Positions 1 through 7,663 of a stretch of DNA of 27,527 nucleotides are shown here, one piece after another; the first letter of the stretch is position 1; every line of letters starts with the position of its first letter. The DNA is from CAZYEI01 sp964646425 (GTDB taxonomy: Bacteria; Bacillota_I; Bacilli_A; RFN20; JAISJY01), in the NCBI GenBank assembly GCA_964646425.1, contig CAZYEI010000015.1, forward strand, positions 1 through 27,527. The letters run 5' to 3'. A model generated the notes under the pieces. It was not told where the DNA came from and did not search any database. It saw nothing but the letters and a program-made list of their open reading frames with translations. The translations under genes were made by a program, and so were the position numbers.

Positions 1-19
1 AAATAATAAATAGTTATTA

Positions 20-55
20 AGGTTTAATGTTTAATCTAGGCATTAAACCTTTTTT
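20..55 (+). terminator. Rho-independent terminator of an upstream gene
   Basis: A perfect 10-bp stem (20-29 with 41-50, AGGTTTAATG / CATTAAACCT) with an 11-nt loop is followed by a T run at 51-55. It reads as an intrinsic terminator for a plus-strand gene that lies to the left of the window. Confidence 0.8.
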
Positions 56-87
56 GCTTTTAAATAATCGTATGGTTGATTAGAAAA

Positions 88-169
88 GAACTCTAAATAT
101 GTGTAGAATTTTATGAAAACGTGCCATTTTTTTGGTATATTTCATATTCTCTAAGATAATTTAGAGTTC
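88..169 (-). terminator. Possible terminator region of the RluA-type gene, with alternative hairpins
   Basis: Just past the stop codon of the minus-strand pseudouridine synthase gene, GAACTCTAAAT (88-98) is the perfect inverted copy of ATTTAGAGTTC (159-169). In the minus direction the distal arm is followed by a short T run. The proximal arm can instead form a local hairpin CTCTAA / TTAGAG (149-154 with 161-166). The two structures exclude each other. The 60-nt loop makes this a weak terminator candidate. Confidence 0.35.
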
Positions 170-170
170 C

Positions 171-986
171 TTATATTTTTATTTCTATTTTATTTTTAGT
201 TATAGGATGAATGAATTTTAAATAGTAACTTTGTAGAAAGAAATCCCCATCTTTAACATCATTATATAAATAATCTCCTACCAAAGCACATCCGATTGTA
301 GCCATATGAAGTCTTATTTGATGTGTTCTTCCGGTATGAAGCGTAACATCTAATAAAGCTTGATTATTCTTAGTTGCAATTAATTCATATTCTGTAATTG
401 ACTCTTTGCCATTTTTTAAATCAATAAAGCGTTTTATTTCATTTCCTTTTTTTCCAATTGGCAAGTTGATAGTTGCGTGTTTTTCTTTTGGAATATTGCT
501 AACTAGACATTTATATTTTTTAGTTATTTTAACAGTTTTAGAAAATAAGTTATGGATATATTGATGCTTTGCAATCAATACCAATCCTTGAGTTTCTTTA
601 TCTAATCTATTAATAAAATGAACTTTACTTTTAATATTATTTTGTGAAAAGTAATATAGTACTTGACTTCCTAAATTATGATTATAATGTGCGCTAGTTG
701 CAATTGTAGCTAAATTTTTAGGCTTATTAACAATTAAAATGTAGTCATCCTCATAAATGATATCTAGTTTAGCTTCTTCTATTTTTTGATTAGATGTTTC
801 GCTAGGCAATGTTACTTCTAAAATATCATTTTCTTTTAATAAGAAAGGGAATTTTAAATTTTGATTATTCAGTTTTAATAAATCTTTATTATGAAATAAA
901 TTATAAATCACTTCTAAAGAATAGTAATTATTTAATAAAAAAGATTTAATATTTGTTTCTTCATTAATAATATATTTAATTTTCAT
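171..986 (-). CDS. RluA/RluD-family RNA pseudouridine synthase
   Basis: This 271-residue protein belongs to the RluA family, which isomerises specific uridines in 23S rRNA or tRNA to pseudouridine. The catalytic motif is seen at residues 126-134 (NRLDKETQG), with the nucleophilic Asp at 129; most family members have His where Asn126 stands. A second family block, GRTHQIRLHM, lies near residue 220. The first 60 residues look like a worn S4-type RNA-binding domain. The start ATG (986 on the minus strand) is preceded by a good AAAGGGG ribosome site. The gene is transcribed divergently from the LtaS-like pair. Which rRNA or tRNA site it modifies cannot be told from sequence, so no symbol is given. 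Confidence 0.9.
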   Translation of the reverse strand: MKIKYIINEETNIKSFLLNNYYSLEVIYNLFHNKDLLKLNNQNLKFPFLLKENDILEVTLPSETSNQKIEEAKLDIIYEDDYILIVNKPKNLATIATSAHYNHNLGSQVLYYFSQNNIKSKVHFINRLDKETQGLVLIAKHQYIHNLFSKTVKITKKYKCLVSNIPKEKHATINLPIGKKGNEIKRFIDLKNGKESITEYELIATKNNQALLDVTLHTGRTHQIRLHMATIGCALVGDYLYNDVKDGDFFLQSYYLKFIHPITKNKIEIKI

Positions 987-1082
987 TTAATTTTCCCCTT
1001 TCTAGTGTTTAATTATAAAACGAACAAATAAAAAAATATAGTAAAATATATTAAAAAAGTATATAATTATTAAAGTTGATGC

Positions 1083-1106
1083 AACTAAATATTATAATAT
1101 TTAGTT
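1083..1106. promoter_or_regulatory. Perfect 24-bp palindrome overlapping a -10 box
   Basis: AACTAAATATT at 1083-1093 is followed by its exact inverted copy ending at 1106. The centre contains TATAAT (1093-1098), a good -10 hexamer, and five Ts follow (1105-1109). It sits about 35 bp before the start of the first membrane gene. It could be an operator masking the promoter or an AT-only hairpin terminator. No convincing -35 box is visible at the right distance. Confidence 0.4.
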
Positions 1107-1141
1107 TTTAATTATCTAAAAATGTTAAAGGAGGAATATTA

Positions 1142-1816
1142 ATGAAAAAAATATATGAAAAAGTTAATTTATTAATTGTCACAATGTTAATAACTTTAAT
1201 TTTGTCTAGAATATTGTTTTATTCATTGGTAGATGTTTCTATTTTCTCTTTTGGTTTCTTTTTTGATATATTAACGGATATAGGAATTGTTTATTTGTTG
1301 GCATTTTTGTTTAAAAAAATGAGAACGTTAAAAATATTTTTTTCGATTTTGCTGATAGTTTATCTGATTGTTTATATTGCGGATTATATGTATTATAAAT
1401 CTGGAATTAATAAAATAGCTTCAATTACTGCATTATATAGTGCTGGTTTTGTTGATATGGGAGCCTATGGTGTTAAGATTAATTTTTTTGTTATTTTATT
1501 TATCATATTTGGCTTTTCTTTTTTGATTATAAGTCATTTTTGTAAGCAAAATAATAATTTAAATAGCAATAAAAGAAAAAAAAGATATTTAATTACAAGT
1601 TTAGTATTATTAATTCCATATATATATGCATTTACAGTTGCTTCAAAATCATATGATAATTATTTAGCTTATTTGAAAAGTGATACAAAAACATTTAATG
1701 ATTTAGATAAGAGTTATTATTTATTTATGGAAAAATTTGGTTATTCAGTATTTAGATATGAAGATGTAAATAGAAGTATTGAAGTAATTATTGAAACAAT
1801 GAAAGAAGGAAGATAA
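1142..1816 (+). CDS. Five-helix membrane protein, N-terminal half of a split LtaS-like enzyme (copy 1)
   Basis: This 224-residue protein has five hydrophobic segments (roughly residues 9-31, 36-60, 64-85, 112-134 and 150-168), the same number as the membrane domain of lipoteichoic acid synthase LtaS. It carries an IADYMYY stretch after helix 3, like the ADxxYYR region of LtaS. The C-terminal tail holds FGYSVFRYEDVN, which resembles the LtaS linker just before its extracellular domain. There is no catalytic domain; the next gene, beginning 2 bases after this stop, supplies it. The ribosome site AAAGGAGG lies 7 bases before the ATG. The family assignment of this half rests on topology, short motifs and the neighbour, so it is an inference. 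The same arrangement recurs at 11989-12672. Confidence 0.7.
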   Translation: MKKIYEKVNLLIVTMLITLILSRILFYSLVDVSIFSFGFFFDILTDIGIVYLLAFLFKKMRTLKIFFSILLIVYLIVYIADYMYYKSGINKIASITALYSAGFVDMGAYGVKINFFVILFIIFGFSFLIISHFCKQNNNLNSNKRKKRYLITSLVLLIPYIYAFTVASKSYDNYLAYLKSDTKTFNDLDKSYYLFMEKFGYSVFRYEDVNRSIEVIIETMKEGR

Positions 1817-1817
1817 G

Positions 1818-3422
1818 ATGAAAGGAATATTAAAAGTATCGTTAATATCGTTGCTATTGCTATGTGGCTGTAGTCTTAAGGGACTTGCACAGGATGCTTT
1901 TCCTAATAATACAATTCCTCCGATTAATATGAGTGATTTAATTAATTCGGGAATTAATAATTCTTCAATTCCGGAAGCAAAAATAACTCCTCCAAATGGT
2001 GGTAAATCATATTCTGCTAAGGATTTTTTAAGTTATTATGATGATGGTCAAAATTATCATGATAATGATTATGTTTTAGATAATATTGAAAATGCTAGCG
2101 AATCAGAACAAAATCAACTATTAGAAATATATAATACATTTAAAGAATATACATATTTACATGAAGATAATGCTTATACTGGAAGATATGAAAATTATAA
2201 TCTTATTACTATATTAAGTGAAACATTAGAATTGCATTTTGTTGATCCTGAATTAACTCCTAATCTTTGGAAAGTTATGAATCATGGAATGTATTTTGAA
2301 AATTATTATGTATCAGAATTTCAAGAGGGGGCAACTTGTAATAGCGAATATATGGCTCATTCTGGATTGTTTCCTAATGTTGATTCTTCATGGGGAAATA
2401 ATATGTGCCAAAATAAAGCAAGCACAAACAATATATTTAAATTTGCGATGCCTGCTCAATTAGCAGCTAATGGATATGATACATATTATTTCCATAGTGG
2501 TTATAGAAACTTTTATAATCGTGGAAATTTTATTCCTAATTTTGGTTTTAATAAATCAAATATTAAATTTTTAGAAAATTTAAAAAATAGAAATTTTTAT
2601 GCTGATACAGATGGTGACGGCAAAGAAGATGTTGATTATTTTTCTGACGATAAATTAACTGTCTTCTTTGATGAATTTTTAGATTCAACAAAATATCAAA
2701 ATAATCAAAAGAATTTTTATGTAAGCATGTTAACTTATTCAATGCATGGTGATTATTTTTCGAATAGTATTGCTGTAAGTGAAGAAAGAATAAATAGAGT
2801 ATTAGAAGCTTTAGATGTTCCTGAAAGCTATTTTGATAGTCATATTAAAGTATTATATTATTTGGCAAAATTAACTGCTTACGATGATTTTATTGGTAAT
2901 TTAATCGAATGGTTAGAAGACAACGGCTTGGCAGATAATACAATTATAGCAATTTATCGTGATCATCATCCTTATATGATGACTCAAAGTCATTATGAAT
3001 GGTATATGAATAAAGTAATCGAAGGTGGCTTTAAATCAACTGATTTAGAACGCTTTCATCAACCGTTAATAATTTTTGAAGCAGGAAATTTAAATAAGGA
3101 TCAAGAAGTAATTTATGAGGCTGGTTCAACTTTAGATTTAGCTCCAACTTTTTTAAATTTACTTGGCGTTCAAGCAAGTTATCGTCATTTTCATGGCGTA
3201 GATATTTTAAGTGGTAAATCATATGCTTTTTTGTCTAAGCAAGATAAATCTAAAACAAATGAACTTATAATAGATAAAAATGGAAATATTTTAGAAGTCG
3301 GAAATGGAACCGAAAATTTGGAAGCATTACTATATCTAGCAATAAAAATTAAACAGTTGGAAATTGTCACAGAAATAATTAATACAAACTACTTCCAATA
3401 TTATTATTATCAAACTTCATGA
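1818..3422 (+). CDS. Lipoprotein with LtaS-type phosphoglycerol transferase (sulfatase-fold) domain, copy 1
   Basis: This 534-residue protein has a short signal peptide with a lipobox (LLCGC, Cys18), a low-complexity linker to about residue 100, then an LtaS/alkaline-phosphatase-fold domain. All key LtaS positions are seen: Glu135 (metal; SETLE), nucleophile Thr173 (GATCNSEYM), His226 and Arg235 (FHSGYRNFYNR, same spacing as in LtaS), His310 (SMHGDY), and metal ligands Asp382 and His383 (YRDHHPYM). The expected reaction is transfer of glycerol-phosphate from phosphatidylglycerol to a growing polymer or glycolipid on the outer face of the membrane. LtaS itself is one polypeptide; here the membrane part is the preceding gene. 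An Asp-rich loop DTDGDGKED at 263-271 looks calcium-binding and is absent from copy 2. Polymer and acceptor are unknown; a phosphoethanolamine or other head-group transferase is possible. The gene ends in TGA. Confidence 0.82.
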   Translation: MKGILKVSLISLLLLCGCSLKGLAQDAFPNNTIPPINMSDLINSGINNSSIPEAKITPPNGGKSYSAKDFLSYYDDGQNYHDNDYVLDNIENASESEQNQLLEIYNTFKEYTYLHEDNAYTGRYENYNLITILSETLELHFVDPELTPNLWKVMNHGMYFENYYVSEFQEGATCNSEYMAHSGLFPNVDSSWGNNMCQNKASTNNIFKFAMPAQLAANGYDTYYFHSGYRNFYNRGNFIPNFGFNKSNIKFLENLKNRNFYADTDGDGKEDVDYFSDDKLTVFFDEFLDSTKYQNNQKNFYVSMLTYSMHGDYFSNSIAVSEERINRVLEALDVPESYFDSHIKVLYYLAKLTAYDDFIGNLIEWLEDNGLADNTIIAIYRDHHPYMMTQSHYEWYMNKVIEGGFKSTDLERFHQPLIIFEAGNLNKDQEVIYEAGSTLDLAPTFLNLLGVQASYRHFHGVDILSGKSYAFLSKQDKSKTNELIIDKNGNILEVGNGTENLEALLYLAIKIKQLEIVTEIINTNYFQYYYYQTS

Positions 3423-3435
3423 AGGAGGGATAATT

Positions 3436-3954
3436 ATGATGATTAACGCAACATTATCTCCTAATTTAATATATGTAATTGTAATGATTGTTATAATTAT
3501 AATTGTTTTATTAATTTTGATAATACAATTAAAAAAGAAAAAACAAATAAATATGGTATGTGAGGCACTAAATAAATTTAATTATCAAATAAATGAAATA
3601 AGTTTAACTAAAAGAGAAATTATTGTTTTAAAAAATGAAAAAAGAATTGCAATAAAAATGATAATTGGTGGTAAAAATAAAGGTATAGTTATTACTAATA
3701 AAGATACATATTTTATGAGAGTGTATAAGAATACAAATTCAAGTTATATTGATTCATGGAAAATAGATGAAGTAAAGAAATTTATTAACCAATATCCTAA
3801 TGATGATAGAATTATAATTGTTTTAGGTGGTTATGCTCGAATTACCAAATACATAAATGAAAATGAATTAGAAGCTGTTACAATTAAAAATGATGCCTTT
3901 GGTACAAAGGTATTATCTTTTGCTGATTTTAAAGAATATTTAAAGGGGAAATAG
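3436..3954 (+). CDS. Unrecognised membrane-anchored protein
   Basis: I do not recognise this 172-residue protein. It has one strongly hydrophobic N-terminal helix (about residues 10-31), a Lys-rich stop-transfer stretch (QLKKKKQ), and a soluble domain of about 130 residues. Helix followed by positive charges suggests that the soluble part faces the cytoplasm. The domain alternates strands and helices (for example DRIIIVLGGYARI), so a small alpha/beta fold is likely, but no catalytic motif stands out. It has a strong ribosome site (GAAGGAGGG) and lies 13 bases after the LtaS-like lipoprotein gene and 3 bases before the first U32-family gene, so it probably shares their transcript. An alternative start is the ATG at 3439. 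Confidence 0.6.
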   Translation: MMINATLSPNLIYVIVMIVIIIIVLLILIIQLKKKKQINMVCEALNKFNYQINEISLTKREIIVLKNEKRIAIKMIIGGKNKGIVITNKDTYFMRVYKNTNSSYIDSWKIDEVKKFINQYPNDDRIIIVLGGYARITKYINENELEAVTIKNDAFGTKVLSFADFKEYLKGK

Positions 3955-3957
3955 GAA

Positions 3958-4833
3958 ATGGATATTTTAGTTACTCCCTCAAGTATAAAAGATTTTGAGA
4001 AGTATGAAGAAGCAACAATTTTTTTAATTGGTAATTCTTCTTTTTGCGAAGGATATACTTATTCTTATCAAATGGAAGAATTTGATTTGGCTATCAAAGA
4101 AGCTAAAAGATTAAATAAGAAGATTTATATTAATGTAAATAAAATATTTCAAGAATTTGAATTAGAACAACTTAATTGTTTTTTAAAAAAAATTATTAAT
4201 GAAGAAATTGATGGCATTGTATATACCGATATGGCGGTGTATACAATAATTAATGAACTTAATAAGAGTGAATTATTAATATATGCCAGCCAAACTCAAA
4301 TTGTTAATAAATATGATGCTAAATATTATCTGGATTTAGGAATTAAAAAAGTATTAATATCTAAAGAATGCGATTTGAAAATGTTAAAAAATATTATTAA
4401 TTATGTTCCTAAGAAAACAATCTTATTTGCACATGGATATATGCAAATATTCTATTCACGTAGGAAATTATTAGAAAATTATGCTTTAGAGTATAATCTT
4501 GATGTTGATAAGTTAATAAATAAGTATGATATTAAAGCTAGTGAATTTACTAGAGGCAAACCATTTCCGTTATTTCAAGATGAAAATGGTACAATAATAT
4601 TTTCTGATTATGTGTTGTGTAGTGCTAAATATTTGAAAGAGTTGATAATTAATGGATTAGATACAATTTGGTTAGATGGTTTGTTTTTGCCATTAGAATA
4701 TCAATTAGATGTTTTAAAAATGTATTATAGTATTTCAAATAATAAAGAATATGATTTAGAAAGTTTTTTAAAAAAATATGCTAATATACCTCATAGTGAT
4801 GAAGTGTTATTAAAAGAAGATAGCATTATATAG
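3958..4833 (+). CDS. U32-family protein, TrhP1/YrrN-like, without cysteine cluster
   Basis: This 291-residue protein resembles the short partner of the paired U32 'peptidase' proteins of Bacilli (B. subtilis YrrN/TrhP1), which are linked to 5-hydroxyuridine formation at the wobble base of tRNA. The TIM-barrel-like pattern is seen (IDGIVYTDMAVYTII, IYASQTQIVN, KKVLISKE). At the place where the longer paralogue has HGGLCSSYSGRC, this one reads HGYMQIFYSRRK: same layout with both cysteines lost, so it should not hold the Fe-S cluster itself. It begins 3 bases after the upstream gene and is followed 11 bases later by its larger partner. The exact family name is from memory of the paired gene order plus motifs. 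Confidence 0.7.
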   Translation: MDILVTPSSIKDFEKYEEATIFLIGNSSFCEGYTYSYQMEEFDLAIKEAKRLNKKIYINVNKIFQEFELEQLNCFLKKIINEEIDGIVYTDMAVYTIINELNKSELLIYASQTQIVNKYDAKYYLDLGIKKVLISKECDLKMLKNIINYVPKKTILFAHGYMQIFYSRRKLLENYALEYNLDVDKLINKYDIKASEFTRGKPFPLFQDENGTIIFSDYVLCSAKYLKELIINGLDTIWLDGLFLPLEYQLDVLKMYYSISNNKEYDLESFLKKYANIPHSDEVLLKEDSII

Positions 4834-4844
4834 GAGGTTTGAGA

Positions 4845-6065
4845 ATGGAAAATAGAACAAAAAAAGTTGAGATTCTTGCTCCTGCTGGAGATCTTCAAAA
4901 ATTAAAATTTGCAGTTTTATATGGTGCAAATGCAGTTTTTGTGGGTGGCAAAAATTTTTCATTAAGAGCAAAAGCTAGTAATTTTACCTTAGATGATTTA
5001 AGAGAAGGTGTAATTTTTTGTCATAATAATAATGCCAAACTTTATGTAACGGTAAATGTTTATCCTCATGATGAAATATTAGAAAAATTGGATGAATATC
5101 TATTGGATTTAAATAGTATAAATATTGATGCAATTATTGTTTCATCACCTTATATTGTTCAACGTGCTAAAAGTTTGGATTGCAAGTTTGAATGTCATAT
5201 TAGTACTCAAGTTTCAACAAATAATAGTAAAGCTATAAAATATTTTGAAAATATTGGGGCGGAGAGAGTTGTTTTAGGACGGGAAGTTACTATTAAGGAA
5301 ATGGCTGAAATAAAGAAAAATTCAAATGTTGAACTTGAGGTGTTTATTCATGGTGGCTTGTGTTCTTCTTATAGTGGTCGTTGCACTTTAAGTAATCATA
5401 TGACAAATAGAGATGCTAATAGAGGTGGCTGTGCCCATTCTTGTAGATGGTTTTATCATTTGTTTAAAGGAGAAGAACAAATAGATAATGAAAACTCTAT
5501 TTATAGGATTGGCTCAAAAGATTTGATGGGGGTCTATATGATTCCAAAGTTATTAGACTTAGGTGTTGATAGTTTAAAAATTGAAGGACGCATGAAATCT
5601 ATTCATTATATAGCTACGGTAACATCAGTATATCGAAAAATAGTTGATATTTATTATGAAAATCCTAAATTGTTAAATGAAGTATTTTTAAATAGTTGTA
5701 TAGCAGAAATCCAAAAAGCCGAAAATAGACCAACTTGTACTGCTTGGTTAAAAGGTGAAGTAACTAAAGATGATATGATATATTCTTCTGAAGATAAGAC
5801 TGCACTTCAAGAATTTGCAGGATTAGTATTGTCTTATGATAAAGAGAACAATATTACTAAAGTTTATCGAAAGAATTATTTTAAAGTTGGAGATATATTA
5901 GAAGTTTTTTCTATCGAAAAAAATAACGGGAAGACATTTGTGGTAGAAAAAATATTAGATAGCAAAGGAAATGAAATTGAAGTTGCTAATCGTTCTGATG
6001 AAGTATTAACTATAAATGCACCATTTGCATTGAAGACTAATGATATTTTGCGAATAAAGAGATAA
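4845..6065 (+). CDS. U32-family protein, TrhP2/YrrO-like tRNA hydroxylation protein
   Basis: This 406-residue protein carries the U32 signature EVFIHGGLCSSYSGRCTLS (residues 165-183). Its four cysteines Cys173, Cys180, Cys196 and Cys200 are spaced as expected for the [4Fe-4S]-type cluster of this family. Relatives (E. coli YegQ/TrhP, B. subtilis YrrO) help make 5-hydroxyuridine at tRNA position 34 from prephenate; despite the old name, peptidase activity is not the likely role. The C-terminal ~90 residues form the usual small beta domain (GDILEVFS, NDILRIKR). I place the start at the ATG at 4845 because TAGGAGG ends 7 bases before it; an upstream TTG at 4839 falls too close. It is the last gene of the run and is followed by a long terminator hairpin. 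Confidence 0.85.
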   Translation: MENRTKKVEILAPAGDLQKLKFAVLYGANAVFVGGKNFSLRAKASNFTLDDLREGVIFCHNNNAKLYVTVNVYPHDEILEKLDEYLLDLNSINIDAIIVSSPYIVQRAKSLDCKFECHISTQVSTNNSKAIKYFENIGAERVVLGREVTIKEMAEIKKNSNVELEVFIHGGLCSSYSGRCTLSNHMTNRDANRGGCAHSCRWFYHLFKGEEQIDNENSIYRIGSKDLMGVYMIPKLLDLGVDSLKIEGRMKSIHYIATVTSVYRKIVDIYYENPKLLNEVFLNSCIAEIQKAENRPTCTAWLKGEVTKDDMIYSSEDKTALQEFAGLVLSYDKENNITKVYRKNYFKVGDILEVFSIEKNNGKTFVVEKILDSKGNEIEVANRSDEVLTINAPFALKTNDILRIKR

Positions 6066-6066
6066 A

Positions 6067-6143
6067 AGTATAAGTTTGTGAAGTGAACCTCCTTAAGTTA
6101 TCTAACTTTTGGAGGTCGTATCATTTGTGCTTATGCTTTTTTT
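6067..6143 (+). terminator. Long rod-like hairpin ending in a T run, terminator after the U32 genes
   Basis: Three stacked stems are seen: 6067-6074 with 6130-6137 (8 bp, one G-T), ACCTCC 6087-6092 with GGAGGT 6111-6116, and AAGTT 6095-6099 with AACTT 6104-6108 around a 4-base loop. Seven Ts run from 6137. It reads as an intrinsic terminator, but the size and the pairing of a CCTCC with a GGAGG stretch also allow a small structured RNA. Confidence 0.6.
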
Positions 6144-6187
6144 GTCCTAAATTAATTATTTATTTCATATATTAAATAGGTGATTAA

Positions 6188-7621
6188 ATGTTAACAGAGA
6201 ATAAGCAAAAAATATTAAGAGGTATTGAAAAAGTAAGAGATATTATTGTTCATACCTATGGACCTCAGGGAAGAACATGGCTTCTAGGTAATTTTGATAA
6301 TTATTATATTAATGATGATGGATATAAAATAATTAAAGAGTTATCTTTTAAAGATGAATATGAAAATATTGGTTTAAAGCTAGTATTAGATATGGTTTCA
6401 AAAACGGAGAACGAAGCACACGATGCAACTACATTAGTTACGTTATTGGCAACTTCTTTTTTATATGAAATATATAAAAGTGATATTGCAATTGTTCCTC
6501 AATTATTTATAAAAGAATGGAATGAATGTATTAATAAAGTAATCAAAATATTACATAGTCAAAGTATTTATAATGTTGCACTTGAAGATTTAAAAAGCAT
6601 TGCAAGAATTTGTGTAAAAGAAAATGAATTAGGCGATATTATTGGTGATACAATATACAAATTAGGAAGCAAAGGGCAACTTATTACTAAAATAAGCGAT
6701 AATGATAATACTTATGTTGAATTTCAAAAGGGATATGTTCTTGAAGATTTTTTTGAAGGAAAACATGTAATAAATAATGTAGATTCAAAATGGACCGATG
6801 TAAAAATACTTATGCTATCAGACACTTTAGATTCTTTAATTCCTTTAGTTAATATTATAAAAGAATTAAAAAATAAGAATAAAAAATTGCTTTTAATTTG
6901 CTTTAATTATTATGATGATGTATTAGATAGTATTTTAAATTTATTAAAGGAAAATATTTATATCTTACCCTATAGATTAAGAGGCTACAAAAATATGCAA
7001 ATGAACATTGCAGAAGATATAGAAATGATATGTGGTGCTAAATTATACAAGAAAAGTGAATTATTTACATGCAGTATCGATGAATTAAAGTCGATTGAAA
7101 AAATAGAAATAACTAATGATAATATTTGCTTATTTTATAAAGATATTATAAATATGTTTACTGGAATTAAAGACGAAAGAAAAGCAAAATTATTGGGAAA
7201 CCATGCTTGTATTTATGTTGGTGGTTCTACATTGAATGTAAAGAATGAAAGAATGAGTAGAATAGAGGATGCTAAATATAGCTGTTTTAATACTTTGAAA
7301 TATGGATATGTTTTAGGTGGTGGAAAAACTTTATACAATATTGCCCTAAAAATGGATAATGAAAATTATATTGAAAAAATAATTGCTAATTCATTACAAA
7401 TACCATTTAAAGTATTACTTGATAATAGTGGGTTTGTACTTAAAGATAAAATGATTTTACTAGATGATGAAGGAATTGATTTAGATACTCATAAAGTAAT
7501 TTCATTAAAAAAAGAAAAAATTTTTGATTGTGTATATGGATTAGAAAGGGCATTATTAAATGCTAGTGGTTTAGTTTATACTATTATTCATTTATATGAT
7601 GCAAAAATAGAAAAAAAATAG
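6188..7621 (+). CDS. Divergent GroEL-like (group I chaperonin) protein
   Basis: This 477-residue protein aligns by eye along the whole of GroEL (about 540 residues). TYGPQGR (23-29) matches TLGPKGR, NDDG (42-45) matches TKDG, and HDATT (78-82) matches the ATP-site GDGTT. An apical-like region with a GY start lies near 185, RIEDA matches the VEDA that holds Asp398, and VLGGG matches VAGGG. Asp44 and Asp79 are at the places of GroEL Asp52 and Asp87, but Gly86, Gly88 and Thr91 are replaced by His, Ala and Leu. The C-terminal Gly-Gly-Met tail is missing. No groES is adjacent; a cyclophilin follows 42 bases later. The ribosome site (TAGGTGAT) is modest. Whether it forms a ring or hydrolyses ATP is unknown. 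It is not a pseudogene by frame, since the reading frame is intact. Confidence 0.75.
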   Translation: MLTENKQKILRGIEKVRDIIVHTYGPQGRTWLLGNFDNYYINDDGYKIIKELSFKDEYENIGLKLVLDMVSKTENEAHDATTLVTLLATSFLYEIYKSDIAIVPQLFIKEWNECINKVIKILHSQSIYNVALEDLKSIARICVKENELGDIIGDTIYKLGSKGQLITKISDNDNTYVEFQKGYVLEDFFEGKHVINNVDSKWTDVKILMLSDTLDSLIPLVNIIKELKNKNKKLLLICFNYYDDVLDSILNLLKENIYILPYRLRGYKNMQMNIAEDIEMICGAKLYKKSELFTCSIDELKSIEKIEITNDNICLFYKDIINMFTGIKDERKAKLLGNHACIYVGGSTLNVKNERMSRIEDAKYSCFNTLKYGYVLGGGKTLYNIALKMDNENYIEKIIANSLQIPFKVLLDNSGFVLKDKMILLDDEGIDLDTHKVISLKKEKIFDCVYGLERALLNASGLVYTIIHLYDAKIEKK

Positions 7622-7663
7622 TATAATTTATTTTGTATTTTATAAATGATTGGAGGTTTTGTT

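Noticed and set aside
2604..2636. Dockerin or cellulosome domain suggested by DTDGDG
   Set aside because: Only one loop is present, not the paired 22-residue repeats of dockerin, and it lies within the sulfatase-fold domain.
1818..3422. True arylsulfatase
   Set aside because: It has the LtaS-type GATCNSEYM with Thr as nucleophile rather than the CxPxR motif needed for formylglycine sulfatases.
3420..3451. Possible TGA-as-tryptophan read-through at the end of the first LtaS-like lipoprotein
   Set aside because: The Trp codons checked in the window are TGG, no long gene contains in-frame TGA, and read-through would run across the next gene's ribosome site and start codon. TGA is best read as stop.
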